DNA from: Mucor racemosus
Taxonomy: Eukaryota > Mucoromycota > Mucoromycetes > Mucorales > Mucoraceae
Assembly: GCA_027405735.1 (NCBI GenBank)
Contig: JAPEHQ010000001.1
Coordinates: 2,728,001 to 2,792,000 of the forward strand
Length of the DNA: 64,000 bases
Reading direction: 5' to 3'
Shown in pieces: positions 47,824-57,731 of this stretch. Below the pieces are notes generated by a model. The model was not told the DNA's origin and made no database searches. It worked only from the letters and a program-made list of their open reading frames with translations. Within the stretch, counting starts at the first letter, position 1. The number at the start of each line of letters is the position of its first letter. A program made the translations under genes and the position numbers.

Positions 47824-48066
47824 ATAACTGTTATATACCTATAGCCGAAGGCTATTAGGTATTTTAGTTATGTTTTATATGTTTAGTCTGTAAGGAACAA
47901 CTATTAATAAATGTAGTAGTAATAGATTTATATTAGAAAGAAGTTAAGTTTATTATTGAGGTATATAACATGAGCTTATATACTCATAACTAGTAATGAC
48001 TAAATACCGAACCGATCTATCGAACCGAACAGGTCGGAATGCACGTGATATATATCACGTGAGCGC

Positions 48067-48290
48067 CACTACAGCTTTATGATGACCCTAATATCCCATA
48101 ATATAACCCTAATATGGCCGTATTAGATGCTGTATTAGGGTAGTCATAAAATGAACGTTTTGGGGTATACCCTAATATCGATCCTAATACGGCTGGGTAA
48201 AATACCCTAATACAACTCTAATACAGCAGGATTAGCTACCGTATTACCCTAATACACCTCTAATACAGCCGTATTAGACTCTGTTCTATA
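48067..48290 (+). promoter_or_regulatory. CACTA left subterminal iteron region
   Basis: Dense CCCTAATA, CTAATACAGC/CTAATACGGC and GTATTAG words in both directions, more than ten in about 220 bp. They are mirrored in copy 1 at about 21245-21460. Such subterminal arrays bind the transposon-encoded protein in CACTA elements (family knowledge). Many copies contain the hexamer CCCTAA/TTAGGG. Confidence 0.7.
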
Positions 48291-49425
48291 TTGTCTAATT
48301 GGACCATTATCATCTTTTTTCATCAAAATCACGTATATTTTCATTTGTTCATTGGCTTATTATTATATCTTTCCATCAGATTACGTATTTTTCAGTTAAA
48401 TTATTGGCTTTTATTTGCATTTTAGATGTAGATGTTTACATATTACTGGATTCTATATATATCAAATCCATACAGTATTGGTTGATATTTACGATATTTG
48501 TTATTGATTGATACTCAACTATGAATAGATAGCAGATACGCCATTATCTTTTTTTTATGGGTATATGAAAAATACATTAATGGATCATTGCATGGTTGTA
48601 GATTAAAAGGATTTTATTAAAAGAATAGTAGTATTAATGGTGGCTATGGCAATATGTATATTAAATGCATTGGCTTGGATGTCATTACCACAGCGGAAGA
48701 TATAAAGACAACACGACAACACCTACCTTGAGTTTTATTACATTGAACCTACAGTAATCTAGGCCGTGCTTATAAAGGATGCTCCTAATCAAATACAGAA
48801 AGGCTACATCAAAAGAGAAATCATCAGCTAAGATTCAAATTTCTTTTAAATAGAAAGGTTATCAAATTATATACATACATTATTACATCGTTGAAGGTCC
48901 AGCGCAAGAAACAGAAGGTATTCCTGAAGGTCCAATCTATTAAATAATAAAAAAGAGATGAGTATACACTTAAACGTAAGAAAGAGTAGACGTTTTACCT
49001 GAAACCAGTGGGCATAAACAGTAAAAATCTAGTATTAAAATTTGACAATGTCAGATATAGTACAAAGCATGAACAATATATAAATCTTACCATGAAGTGA
49101 TCAATTTGGATTATACACAGGAAAGACTAATGTTAGATGCTTATATGCTTAAACATTTTTGTTATATTGTACAGCATTTACCTTGTAAAAAATAGAAGAC
49201 TCAAAATAGAGGGCGTTGGATATATATATAATAAAAAAAAAGATAGGAGAATGAGAAGAAGAAGAAAAATTAGCAAAAATCAAATGTAGCTCATTTTTAT
49301 ACACTCCATTTTCTGTGGTACGAAAGCTTGATTTCCTTGTATGGAATTTTTCAAAACAATATAAACATACAAAGCAAATATTTTCTTATTCACAAGTAAT
49401 CCCTTTTCTTAATCTCAACAATATT

Positions 49426-50473
49426 ATGAACAGTGATAGAACCATTCCAGTTGTCAGTACTGCTTCTCCCTCGGTTAATAATAGGCAACGATTTATTCCA
49501 GCCGTTCGAAATGTTGATGCCAATAGAGAAATACAAAACGCTGTAAATATAGCAGAATTGCAGAAACAAATGCAAGAGATGAAGAGGCATTTTTCTGTTA
49601 TGTCGAGCACTTCAAAAAAGAATTATGGACCAGATCCGGATCTCCAAGTAAGTAAAGCTCTAAACATCATCCATTTAAATCACTTTTTTTATTGATTTGG
49701 GTATAGAGAAGAATTCACAAAGAATATCAAACTTTTGTCCAAACAACGGGTACCTCTTTTGATTTTATCAAGAAGCCATCTGAGGGTGATAATCAATTGG
49801 TAATTGATGGTTTAGTGGATAAGCTTATTCAGTACAACGCTGGTCGCAAAGGTTTGACGGATAATGTTGTTATACAGGCAGCCAAGTCTGAAATGATCTT
49901 TCGGATCAAGAAGTATCGTGAATATTTGAAAGCGAAGGACAAGCACATAAATACAAAAAGCAAAGAAGATCTTGATGAGCTGGCAATTCAGCGCAAATTG
50001 GCCAAACGAAAGTTAAGAGTGAGTGAACTTTTTCTCAAAACATCATAGAAACTCACCTCTCTTTGTGTAGAAAATAAACTTGAGAAAAGCAGCGTTTGAA
50101 AACATTGGAAATTATCTTTCTCTCCCAGATGGATGTGCTTCTATAGATGAACTAAAAAAGTATATCTTACATCCTGAAGCAACGTCTGATGATGAAGACG
50201 ATGTTGATTCTACGATAGATGGAACGGTAACTCGCTTTGTAACGCAGCAACCTTTATGGAGAAGCGATCATGTAAGTGTCAATTTATCTTAATATCAATT
50301 GCATCCTCTCACCACTCACCTTTATCAAGATTAATTTCTGCTTGAATCGCTTGGATGATTTCAAACCTGCTGGAAAAACTACTGTTGCTCGGCTTCGTGT
50401 ATTGAAGGATGTTCCATATCCTGTAAATAATGTGTTTCCTGCTTGGATGATCAATACAAGTAATGCTTTATAA
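49426..50473 (+). CDS. CACTA-encoded accessory protein, unknown function
   Basis: Not recognised. Exons 49426-49647, 49707-50018, 50071-50271 and 50330-50473 join in frame to about 292 residues. I start at MNSDRTIPV, the last upstream Met before a conserved-looking region; the frame is open further upstream. Features: a coiled-coil-like segment (REIQNAVNIAELQKQMQEM), basic helices (KSEMIFRIKKYREYLKAKDK, AIQRKLAKRKLR), an acidic patch (ATSDDEDDVDST) and a C-terminal VARLRVLKDVPYPVNNVFP. By position it is the counterpart of the TnpA-type DNA-binding protein of plant CACTA elements (inference, no sequence similarity claimed). Copy 1 lacks it. Confidence 0.65.
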
Positions 50474-50938
50474 CTGGTTTTGGTTATTTTTAAAAGAAAC
50501 CCCTACCTTATAATTTCAATAAAGTACCGTCATTTGCCCACTATGTTCAAAACATATAGCGAGAAACGAATTTTTTTGGTTTCGACTGAATTGAAGTGAT
50601 TTTATGTTGTTTTCGTGTGCGATTTTTTTGTTACTGAACGCGTGTGTTGTTTTTAATAAAATGATGCAACTTGATACACAAATAGTATGTAATACAGTGT
50701 CTTTTTCAATAAAACGACGCAACTTGATGTACTAGTATTTAAGGTGATGTTTATTTCAATAATAATGTGAAAAACAAGAAAATAAAATGCAGTTGTTTTT
50801 TTTTTTTTTTTTTGCACCTTCCATTTTTCTTTTTTGCACACCAAAAACCCCGCTTGAACGCTTGTTTGAACTGTAAAAAAAATGAAAAAAAAATCTACAA
50901 AAATTCATTCAAAAAGCCATTGTATTAAATCCGGTAAA

Positions 50939-51529
50939 TTAAGCCACCTTTGGTTTTGTCATCTCTTGCCATTGATTAAACACACTTTCCAATTGAGCCA
51001 GAGACGTGCTTGTTTCTTCATCACTACTAGAAATATATACTATATTACTTTCTTCAACGCTTTCTGCAGAAAGTTTATCATCATCAGAACTTTTTGGTAC
51101 ACGATAGATTTCCATGGACCAGTCTGTGTCAGAAGCAGTACAGATATCGTTGTTTTCTTCTTTATCTTGATTGAGTAACAACAATGCATCCTCGGCATCA
51201 CTGTTTTTTTCATCATTATCACTTACCGCATCATCACTCGCATAATCACTTGCTTCGTCACTTGCTTCGTATAGATTTTCTTTGATAACATCAGATCTGC
51301 GTTGAATATCGTCGTCGTTACAAGACCAAATAATCGGAGGCTGGTCCATTGCAGGATACGAAAACACTACTGATTGGAGCTGTCCACCGTAAACGTCCAC
51401 TGGGAAACCGTTAATCATCATTCTCAGAGACATCGATTGTCGATTATCTTGCTCAACTTGGTAATCAAATAAAAGAATCCCGGATGATCGAACGCAACGG
51501 GTATCGATTTTCAAATTGATAACAGGCAT
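50939..51529 (-). CDS. CACTA-encoded acidic protein, unknown function
   Basis: Not recognised. A single 196-residue frame on the opposite strand between the accessory and transposase genes. The first ~85 residues look like a small folded domain (MPVINLKIDTRCVRSSGILL, then VYGGQLQSVVFSYPAMDQPP). The rest is strongly acidic, Asp/Glu/Ser-rich (EASDEASDYASDDAVSDNDE). It has its own T-rich region on the 3' side (poly-T near 50796-50812). It could be a regulator or an anti-silencing protein, but nothing in the sequence proves that. Confidence 0.55.
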   Translation of the reverse strand: MPVINLKIDTRCVRSSGILLFDYQVEQDNRQSMSLRMMINGFPVDVYGGQLQSVVFSYPAMDQPPIIWSCNDDDIQRRSDVIKENLYEASDEASDYASDDAVSDNDEKNSDAEDALLLLNQDKEENNDICTASDTDWSMEIYRVPKSSDDDKLSAESVEESNIVYISSSDEETSTSLAQLESVFNQWQEMTKPKVA

Positions 51530-51791
51530 TAAAGTGTGGTATAGTGGTATTTTATAAAACTTAATCCAAGAGAGTGAAAGGAGGAAAGTTATTATTATAG
51601 TAGGTCGTCAAGGATCAACATTTGTTGTGCCACCTCAAGATCTCGATTTAGCAAGACAATAACAATAACAAACAGCCCTCATCGATAATAATGCAAAAGG
51701 AGCAATTCGTTTTACTCATTTTATTTTGCCTGTGTATCATAATAAAGCATTTCCTTTTATCTTGTTTCCATCACAATAATTATAATAAAAA

Positions 51792-54700
51792 ATGGTTATT
51801 TGTACCTGTACTACTTGTAAAGCTAAGAATCTTCGAGGTTGTAATGTTGCTAAAGCAACCAGAGTTGCGCATGAAGCAGCAGATGTTTCAGATGCTATAT
51901 CCCAAAATGTCGCCAACCAATTTACTAATGACGATGTTACAGCTATGGACCTTGATAATGATGGTAGGATTATTTTTGTCTAGAATAAAATTGCTAATAC
52001 TGCATCAGACACTAATTCATTACTGCTACTTTGTCTAAAGAAATAACTGAAGAATATAATCAAGTAGACATCGATGATGACGAAGACGATGAAATTGACG
52101 ACAGCATTCACCAAGAAGCTGATGAAGGTATTAAAATTAACATTTATTTATTACATGTGCAATTTATAAACAAGCTGATATCAATATAGGTTCGCAAAAA
52201 CGGTTTTACGATAATTCTGCATTTCCTGTTGAACCTGTACCTTTTGTGTTGTTTATGCTTATTGTCTTGCTTCATAGTACTTCTTATTGTACAGATCAAG
52301 GGCTTGAAATTATCATGCTTTTTCTCAATCAGGTATTGATTTTGACAAATCATACCTATAGGTTTCCTGTCAGGGTTGCTACGTTTGTTCTATGGGCTCA
52401 ACTTAACAAGAAAGTTTATCCCTCCTGTTTAAAGTCGTATGTATGCTGTACAAACTGTCACGCTCTGTATCAATACAATCCACCTGTCATAATTAATAAG
52501 AAATGCTCTTGGAAAGATAGCTTGAAGAATGCAAAACCCTGCTATAACGAATTGTTTTCAAAAACAAAAAACAACGTATATATTCCTAAGCGACTTTTCC
52601 ACTACAATCCTATTGCAAATACTCTTCAAATGTTTTTGCAACGTCCATATTTTGTACATCAATTGGAAGATAAAAGACGAAAGATACCTGGTTTATATTC
52701 TGATATTCAACATGGCCAAATGTTCAGAAACTTCAAAATAGACGAGAATGATGCCCTTCCTTTTGTGGATCAAAGTGCATATAATATTTTAATAAGTGTA
52801 TTCGTAGACTGGTTTCAGCTGTTTGATAACAATTCTCAAGATCTCGGCGGCATATACGCAACTGTGCAGAATATTTCTCCTTCTGAAAGGCATTTAAAAC
52901 ATAATAGCATAACAATTGGCATTATGGGAGGACCTAAAGAAGTTAGCTATCTTCACATTGGAAGGTACACTTTAATTCAGTGAAAATTTAATGAATATTT
53001 ACTCACCATGCTTTTTATTTAAATGTGTAGTTACCTCAAGTTGGTTGTGGATGAGTTAATAACTCTACAAAATGGCATTTACATGACGAATTATCGAGGT
53101 GACAAAGTACTTGTAAAAGTATGTTGTTCTCACATTTCTGGCGATCTTCCTGCTATTAGAAAAGTATGTGTTCCTTGAGTTCTCTACAAATTAAATCAAC
53201 TCACTCACTAGTATTTAATATGAAATAGGTTCTGGGTTTTTCTAATCATAATGCATATATGGGCTGTAACTACTGTTTGAAACCATTTCCAAGTGTTGAG
53301 GTTCAACAGGAAGGATCAATCAAGAATGTTATGGATTATTCAAACTTCCAAATTGACACATTTGAAATCCGTACTAAATTGACCCACTTGAAAGCATCTG
53401 AAATGTATAGAAACGCTGCCAATGCTACCGAAAGAGATGCAATCAAAAAAGCTCATGGAACACTGTATTCTGAATTTCTAAGGTTGCCCTACTTCAACCC
53501 CATATCTATGGGAGGTATAGACGTTATGCATTTGCTCTTGAATGGTATTATTTTTGGAAGTTTATTCATAATCACTTTATAATGCTAACTTTTTATTCGT
53601 TAGGTGTTGCAAAGAGAATCACGCACAACATCTGGATTGGTCTTCATTCTACCGTAGAAACAAATGTTCCCCTCTTGGGTGCTCAAGAGTTGAAGCGTAT
53701 CTCAAGTGTTTTTGATAATTTGATAATCCCACTGAAGTATGAAAACTCTTTACAAAGAAAGATTACGACGGGGGATGGATTTTCCAATCTGAAATCTTCC
53801 GAATGGCTTCTTTATATCATGTTATCGCCACTGGTTCTTATACAATGTATACCCAAGAAACAGTTTATGAATTGGTTGACTCTCGTAGAGATTTCTCATC
53901 TTGTATGTAGCACTTGCATCTCTGAAGCTGATATAGATAATGTGAAAAAGCTCTCCATGAAATTTTTGAAAGATTTTCAAACTATCTACAAAGATCCTAG
54001 GTATCTTTCTATAAATTTTCATATGCTGCTTCATCTTGCTGATGATAACCTTCGATTATTTGGAAGTGGTCCTTCCTCATGGAATTTTTCTTATGAATCA
54101 CGAAACAAGGCTATCAAATCTATATCAACAAATGGCAAGTCTAATTTGGAGCTGACATTGATGAAGAAGACGCTTTTGCAGGTACATTACGAAGACTATG
54201 TCAGTACAATGCCAATGAAAGAAGTGCTTCCGCCATCTATTACTGCTAGTATTTGTTCGCTTATTGGTAACTCTGATCGTGATAATGTCCATCAGATGTC
54301 CAATATTATCAAAGAAGAATATAATAATGCTGTTACTGACTTTGACTTGGATGAGTTTTTATTAACTCGAACCTCCTTGATGTATGGCTTTGAACAACTA
54401 CCCCCAAGTGCCGTCAAGTCTTTGAAGTTTAAAAAATCTGCTGCTATGGCGCATGAAGACTTTAAACTTCTTTTGCAATATTATAACTCTATCTATGATT
54501 TTGCAAATTACATTGGTTGCAGTAGCGGACTCAGTATTGATCACCTCAAAAGCCTAGGCTATATCCAGGTTGACAATACAATTGCCAAATTTGTGTCGTT
54601 TGAGCTATTCCACAATGAATACAAGTCAGCGGAAAGTAGCGTCAAAAACCATCGTGGCTCTTTTGTCTTGGCTTTTTCCAGAAGCAAAAATGGTGCTTTG

Positions 54701-55000
54701 TGTCCAGCACAGATTCAGTACTTTTTTCGCCATGAGGTAGCGGTTATTAATACACAAAATGAATTTGTGGATGTAACCCATACGTTTGCTTTGGTCAAGT
54801 GGTTTAAGCCACCTCATCTCGAGCTTCCTTCCTTCCAAATTGCTGATAAATACATAGAGTTATGCTCCTGTGAATTTGAAGAACCATCTGCTATGTCAAT
54901 TATTCCAGTGCATTACATCCATTCTCCAATTGCCATCAAATTGAATTATATCGACAACATGCATGCTTTCGTAAAAATGCCAGAACAATTGATAATTTAA
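51792..55000 (+). CDS. CACTA (Tnp2/Transposase_21-like) transposase
   Basis: Six exons, all in frame: 51792-51963, 52041-52127, 52190-52964, 53031-53163, 53229-53544, 53604-55000; about 959 residues with no internal stop. The N-terminus has a cysteine cluster (MVICTCTTCKAKNLRGC) like those of fungal Tnp2/KDZ-type transposases, then an acidic segment. Conserved blocks: PFVLFMLIVLLHSTSYCTDQ, CCTNCHALYQ, MGGPKEVSYLHIGSYLKLVV (across an intron), SGDLPAIRKVLGFSNHNAY with GCNYC, GGIDVMHLLLNGVAKRI, and NFHMLLHLADD...WNFSYESRNKAIK. The Asp in GDLPA, the Asp in IDVMH and the Glu in SYESRNK are candidates for the catalytic DDE triad. Assignment to Tnp2 versus related Plavaka/KDZ groups is from memory and would need a profile search. 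Confidence 0.82.
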
Positions 55001-55443
55001 TGCTGCTTCTGCTTCGTTTTTCTCTCTCCTCTTCTTCTCTTTGATACTTAACGCCTGGACATCAACATGGGTTTATATAATATTTATTAATATTTTATAA
55101 ACCTCGGAATTAGTGTGCTTCGACCTTCTCGTGGTTAATTCTGTTAAGGCCATGATAAATTTTTTTATGTGGTAACCAACAAAGCACAACAACATGTAAG
55201 AATTTATATTATGAATATCATGAGCTTTTTAATGCCTTCTTTTTTTTTAGTCCTTTATATATTTGCTGATTCATCTACAGACTACTGCTGGTGCCCTGAT
55301 GAACTACTTTCAAATACTGTAGAATTAGTTGCAAATCTTATATTCTTTGTATTTACGCATAAAATAAAAAATTACCAAATAAAGATCAGATGTTATATGT
55401 TAAAAATTACTGCTTGGGCACTCACTTTACTATTATACTTACC

Positions 55444-55511
55444 ACTATAAAATATTTTGAAGGCGTATTAGGGATCCCTAATACAACCTCAGACAGCTAT
55501 AAGCTGTAGTG
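55444..55511 (-). promoter_or_regulatory. CACTA right terminus with perfect 20-bp palindrome
   Basis: The tRNA-proximal end. Within it GTATTAGGGATCCCTAATAC is a perfect palindrome; copy 1 has the same site with one changed centre (GGGAACCC, at 17401-17420). It is a likely transposase binding site. This end lacks the multi-iteron array of the other end. Confidence 0.65.
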
Positions 55512-55569
55512 AGCTTAATATATTTACAATTACTATCTATTAAAAATAACACTTGATAAATCATATCTG

Positions 55570-55641
55570 TCTTCGGTAGTATAGTGGTGAGTATCCCCGC
55601 CTGTCACGCGGGAGACCGGGGTTCAATTCCCCGCCGGAGAG
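55570..55641 (+). tRNA. tRNA-Asp (GTC)
   Basis: 72-nt cloverleaf, anticodon loop CCTGTCACG (GTC), D arm TAGTATAGTGGTGAGTA, T loop TTCAATT, acceptor TCTTCGG/CCGGAGA with one G-U pair, discriminator G. Followed directly by seven T residues as the RNA polymerase III stop. The only host-type gene inside the transposon island. Confidence 0.95.
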
Positions 55642-55648
55642 TTTTTTT
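55642..55648 (+). terminator. Pol III terminator of tRNA-Asp
   Basis: TTTTTTT immediately after the mature tRNA-Asp 3' end. Confidence 0.8.
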
Positions 55649-56028
55649 GCTTTCTTGTAATATGTGGTGTATGTAGATTATATTGACATTTTGTCGAAGC
55701 ATTTTTGATCTTTTACACACATAAAACTCTTTAAGATGTCCTTTATTTTTATTAAATGATCTAGTACATATTTTAACTTTGAGATTGATGTTATATCAGA
55801 ATCTATATATGGCATTACCGATGTCGATCTATTTTCGTAGTTTCAGTCCTGGATGTACCCATATCATCATTGTATTACTCGAGATTGCCGTCTATTACAT
55901 ATATCCTCACATTGTATATTGAATAAACTCCACCTTTTACTCTTGTTCAATTCTTATTGTTATTGATAAAACAATTGATATAATGCCCTGGCGTAACAAT
56001 TATCACTATAATGATTCACAGCAGTAAT
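55649..56028. other. Nothing recognised downstream of tRNA-Asp
   Basis: About 380 bp of non-coding AT-rich DNA between the tRNA gene and an inverted LTR. Confidence 0.5.
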
Positions 56029-56575
56029 TGTTTAAATATACACAATGAATAACTAGAAAATAAAGTTAAAACTAGATATATTTATTGAGTATATTGTAGG
56101 TAAAAAGATAACGAATCCATCTCGAACGACATCAGGATTCAGGGTATTTATATGTTTTGGAAGCGTGGATATAGAGTCTACAATACAGAGTGTATGAAAG
56201 TATGATTTCATCTTCTTGAAGAACTAGTTGATTACAACATGATGATATAATAGGTTGGCCATAGCAAGTTTAGTAGGATACGACCAAGTTAAGTATATAG
56301 GATCTTCATGCTTGATTTACTTTAGATTGTGAATGTTGATACAAAAGGAATAGTTGAATTCCATTTCCAGGAACGAGTTCATGATTGGCTCACTTCAGGA
56401 TCTCAGGCTACACCATTTCATCATAGACTAAATGTAACATAACTAAATGAAATAAAATTGGCATACATCATTATCACCTCATACTCATCATTCTATGCTA
56501 AGAATAATGTCTAAATAATCCTTTAAGCACTTCTACTAGTAATACATGTACCCAGTCTAGTCTATGTCCTAAACA
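56029..56575 (-). mobile_element. Inverted gypsy-A LTR without matching TSD
   Basis: 547 bp, TGTTTAAATATAC to CCTAAACA. Flanks GTAAT and ATTCT do not match. It shares diagnostic variants with the LTR at 47276-47823 (CCCAGTCTAGTC, GTCTAAATAATCC), so the two belong to one sub-group and may have recombined with other copies. Confidence 0.85.
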
Positions 56576-57357
56576 ATTCTATGCAAATCAATAATAGTAA
56601 TAAACAAAGTATATCAATTTAGTCAACTGCTTATCTATATTGAAGTTGCACTATCAATATAAATAAGGTTCAAGCATATAAAAACTACCCCTTAAAAATC
56701 AAGGTTACATAAAATAGATATAACAGAAATAAACAAAACAACCACTTCCCAAAAGGACGATATTGTCAAACTTGACATACAATCCCTTATGGTCAATGCT
56801 CTACACAATTTACCCCTTAAAATATCAAAAAATCAATAACAATGTACTCAAAACTGGAAGATTACTAAATATACATCCATTCAAGTCTGATGGTATCCAA
56901 GTTCTCCAAATCAATATAAATACCCTCATACTTTTCAATTATTTTAACTCTTCAAAAATCTTTTGTAATAAAAACTTTAGCTGATTATAATTGTATTTCT
57001 ACTGCTTTTATTTTTTTATACTTTTTTTATTTTAGTAAATAACTTCGTCATTTACTGCACCAATGTTATTTATAATTGTTCAAATTTAATATAAATTTTC
57101 AAAGTCGAAATATTGAGGTTTTCTTGGAAATTTCAATATGTTGTAATCATCTGTATGTTCCTGATGAGTCCACATCCATACCTAAATACGTTTATTTGGC
57201 AACAACCACATATACCAACTATTCACATAAATAGCAATTATCCTCCTTCATCATTATACATTTCACTTTGTGAACCTCAAATATTGCAAACTGCTTCTTC
57301 AAGTGCATATTCAAAAAGCACGTGACTAAATAGCAGCAGCTACACACTTATCAAAAC
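56576..57357. other. AT-rich non-coding, no gene recognised
   Basis: About 780 bp with short ORFs lacking motifs. Words like ATATAAATACCCTC resemble LTR promoter regions, but no borders were found. Confidence 0.45.
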
Positions 57358-57646
57358 TGTCATAACTGTTATATACCTATAGCCGAAGGCTATTAGGTAT
57401 TTTAGTTATGTTTTATATGTTTAGTCTGTAAGGAACGACTATTAATAAATGTAGTAGTAATAGATTTATATTAGAAAGAAGTTAAGTTTATTATTGAAGT
57501 ATATAACATGAGCTTATATACTCATAACTAGTAATGACTAAATACCGAACAGATCTATCGAACCGAACAGGTCGGAATGCACGTGATATATATCACGTGA
57601 GCTTAATATATTTACCATTACTATTTATTAAAAATGACACTTAACA
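57358..57646 (-). repeat. R-D repeat copy 12 bp upstream of tRNA-Phe
   Basis: 289 bp, reading TGTCATAACTG at the left and CTTAACA at the right, with the CACGTGATATATATCACGTG palindrome near the right end. TATA and AATAAA signals point leftward, opposite to the tRNA gene. Only 12 bp separate it from the mature tRNA-Phe 5' end. The native upstream sequence AAATATCA(A/G)ATT, shared with the other tRNA-Phe copy, begins right at the junction. Confidence 0.75.
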
Positions 57647-57658
57647 AAATATCAAATT

Positions 57659-57731
57659 GCGGGTATAGCTCAGCTGGGAGAGCGTTAGACTGAAGATCTA
57701 AAGGTCAGGTGTTCGATCCACTTTAGCCGCA
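57659..57731 (+). tRNA. tRNA-Phe (GAA), second copy
   Basis: 73 nt, identical to the minus-strand copy at 17243-17315, including the G5-G68 acceptor mismatch. Followed by TTTTTT. It marks the right edge of the transposon island. Confidence 0.93.

Larger units (their letters stand above)
48065..55511 (+). mobile_element. CACTA transposon copy 2, apparently autonomous, TSD AGC
   Basis: About 7.45 kb. The left end reads CACTACAGCTTTATG (from 48067, preceded by two extra bases GC), the right end AGCTGTAGTG at 55511. AGC precedes (48062-48064) and follows (55512-55514). It carries subterminal iterons, a plus-strand accessory gene (49426-50473), a minus-strand gene (50939-51529) and a six-exon transposase (51792-55000). 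Intervals 48300-49425, 50474-50938 and 55001-55400 contain no further gene. The right terminus is 58 bp upstream of tRNA-Asp. Confidence 0.87.
47824..55558 (-). repeat. R-D repeat copy split by the intact CACTA element
   Basis: Segments 47824-48064 and 55512-55558. Adding the four bases lost at the left and subtracting the duplicated AGC gives 289 bp, exactly the length of the other two copies. This confirms both the R-D borders and the CACTA target site. Its end (CTTGATA) lies 11 bp upstream of tRNA-Asp. Confidence 0.75.

Noticed and set aside
48065..48290. CRISPR-like or telomeric array
   Set aside because: Repeats are irregular, in both orientations, and end at a CACTA terminus with a target duplication; they are transposon iterons.
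53582..53603. Separate start of a 472-aa protein at 53582
   Set aside because: Its first codons are intron sequence ending TTCGTTAG; the transposase frame joins from 53544 to 53604.
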